A stretch of DNA of 6,443 bases, taken from Candidatus Cloacimonadota bacterium (GTDB lineage: Bacteria > Cloacimonadota > Cloacimonadia > Cloacimonadales > TCS61). Below are positions 5,454 through 6,443 of this stretch, piece by piece. Made by a program: the position numbers and the translations under genes. The notes under the pieces were generated by a model that was not told the origin of the DNA, did not search any database, and saw only the letters and a list, made by a program, of their open reading frames with translations. Each line of letters opens with the position of its first letter. The first letter of the stretch is position 1. The stretch lies in the NCBI GenBank assembly GCA_030668345.1, contig DAOUUD010000101.1, forward strand, positions 1 through 6,443, written 5' to 3'.

Positions 5454-6443
5454 ATGAAAAGATTTGAATTTATAATACTTTTTTTAATGATATTTATTTC
5501 AATCAAGTGCTTAGAATCATCAAAAATTTCATATAAAGATTCTTGGGGAAAAGATGGATTTGAGCTGTTAACTGAATCAGATACCGGCATCGAAATAGTT
5601 TTTTCAATCAATGAATTTGTTTTGCAAGAAGTGAATATAAATAACGAGATAATGACGCAAGTTCAGATTCCTGGTTATTTTCTTCCGAATGACGAAGGTA
5701 TGCCTGACCTGCCTGGGAATGGTGTGTATATTGCCCTTCCACAAGGTGCAACTCCACAGATCAAAGTGATCTCTTCTCGTGTTGAGATAATATCGGATAT
5801 CAATATTGCCCCGGCTCCACGAATTCCCTGGGATAACGAAACAGGACCACTGGAATATAGTAAGAATGAACTAGTGTATTCAACTGATGCATTTTACCCT
5901 GAGGATACAGTAAAACTTTCCGAACTTACTCAAATAAGAGGAGTTGATGTAGTTATTCTGGGAATAACTCCTTTTCAGTATAATCCTGTAAGCAGGGAGT
6001 TACGGATTTATAGGGATTTTCATATCGAAATTACTTACCCTGGCGGTAATGGGTATTTTGGAGATGACAGACTACGCAGTCGCTGGTTCGATCCGATTTT
6101 ACAGAATGCTATTCTGAATAGAAATTCTATACCTGAAGTGAATTATCCTACTTCCATTTCCAGGACGGAAGATTATGAATATATTATTATAGTTCCCGAC
6201 GATCCTGTCTTTTTGAATTGGGCAGATTCACTTCGAGTTTTCAGGAACGAACAGGGAATCAATACTGGAGTGGTTACAACCTCAGAAATTGGTGGGAATA
6301 CTACAACAGCAATTGAAAACTACATCAACAACGCTTACAATACCTGGGATGTCCCTCCTGTTGGTGTTTTATTGCTTGGTGATTACGGAACTGTCGGAAG
6401 TACCATTATTTCCCCAATATGGGATAACTATTGTGTTTCCGAT
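5454..6443 (+). CDS. Gingipain-type C25 cysteine peptidase precursor, N-terminal part (3' end outside window)
   Basis: ATG at 5454 is preceded by GGAG (5444-5447) at a six-base distance, and the frame stays open for 330 codons to the window edge. Residues 1-22 form a signal peptide (KRFEF, then IILFLMIFISI). Residues about 33-235 look like the C25 propeptide: a beta-rich segment with PGYFLPNDEGMPDLPGNG, VYIALPQGA, LGITPFQYNP and RELRIYRDFHIEITYPGG, features typical of gingipain-like precursors. From about 241 the peptidase fold begins (YEYIIIVPDDPVFLNWADSL...FRNEQGINTGVVTTSEI), reaching PPVGVLLLGDYG and the start of a VSD segment. The catalytic His and Cys of the family lie further on and cannot be checked. 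The protein is expected to be exported, probably with a C-terminal T9SS sorting domain like that of the gene ending at 1722. It is transcribed divergently from the interrupted receiver gene, across 182 bases that hold a candidate sigma-54 promoter. Assignment to C25 is by recognition of sequence pattern. Confidence 0.85.
   Translation, partial: MKRFEFIILFLMIFISIKCLESSKISYKDSWGKDGFELLTESDTGIEIVFSINEFVLQEVNINNEIMTQVQIPGYFLPNDEGMPDLPGNGVYIALPQGATPQIKVISSRVEIISDINIAPAPRIPWDNETGPLEYSKNELVYSTDAFYPEDTVKLSELTQIRGVDVVILGITPFQYNPVSRELRIYRDFHIEITYPGGNGYFGDDRLRSRWFDPILQNAILNRNSIPEVNYPTSISRTEDYEYIIIVPDDPVFLNWADSLRVFRNEQGINTGVVTTSEIGGNTTTAIENYINNAYNTWDVPPVGVLLLGDYGTVGSTIISPIWDNYCVSD

Noticed and set aside
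5502..5516. Lipoprotein signal with Cys19 as the lipidation site in the C25 precursor
   Set aside because: The residues before Cys (SIK) do not fit a lipobox, which needs a small residue at -1. A standard signal peptide is more likely.

Overview
The window reads as a moderately AT-rich bacterial chromosome segment from the Fibrobacteres-Chlorobi-Bacteroidetes side of the tree, most likely Candidatus Cloacimonadota or a similar uncultured lineage (Marinimicrobia- or Calditrichota-like). The case rests on two genes: a multidomain secreted protein ending in a type IX secretion (T9SS) sorting domain with a YPNPFNP motif, and a gingipain-type (C25) peptidase. The phylum is an inference from domain style, because there is no rRNA or marker gene here.

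Layout, left to right. 1-1722 (+) is the 3' part of a large exported protein: a beta-rich stub, a jelly-roll 'choice-of-anchor/MAM-like' domain, a carboxypeptidase-regulatory-like domain, two fibronectin III domains and the sorting domain. It is followed by two successive hairpin terminators (about 1732-1772 and 1802-1829). 1926-3341 (+) is a soluble hybrid histidine kinase (REC-PAS-HisKA-HATPase) with a TTG start. It is followed after 20 bases by 3362-4726 (+), a complete NtrC-family sigma-54 activator (REC-AAA+-Fis-type HTH); the two look like one operon. A convergent gap with a perfect inverted repeat (4756-4783) follows. On the minus strand, 5271-4882 encodes a stand-alone CheY-like receiver that is full length except for one in-frame TAG codon (4986-4984). 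A divergent promoter region leads to 5454-6443 (+), the first 330 codons of a gingipain-type C25 peptidase precursor (signal peptide, propeptide, start of the catalytic domain). It is cut off by the window end.

How the parts may work together. The kinase and the sigma-54 activator form an NtrB/NtrC-like pair. A sequence resembling a sigma-54 promoter (TAGAAC-N5-TTGCT, 5393-5408) lies just upstream of the C25 peptidase gene, so the pair could switch on this secreted protease. That link is a hypothesis. The most notable anomaly is the amber-interrupted receiver, whose frame continues through the missing beta5-alpha5 part, including the conserved Lys-Pro, to a TAA stop at the family's usual length. 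All three other stop codons seen in the window are TAA. No tRNA, rRNA, CRISPR array or insertion sequence was seen. No gene-free stretch exceeds about 200 bases.
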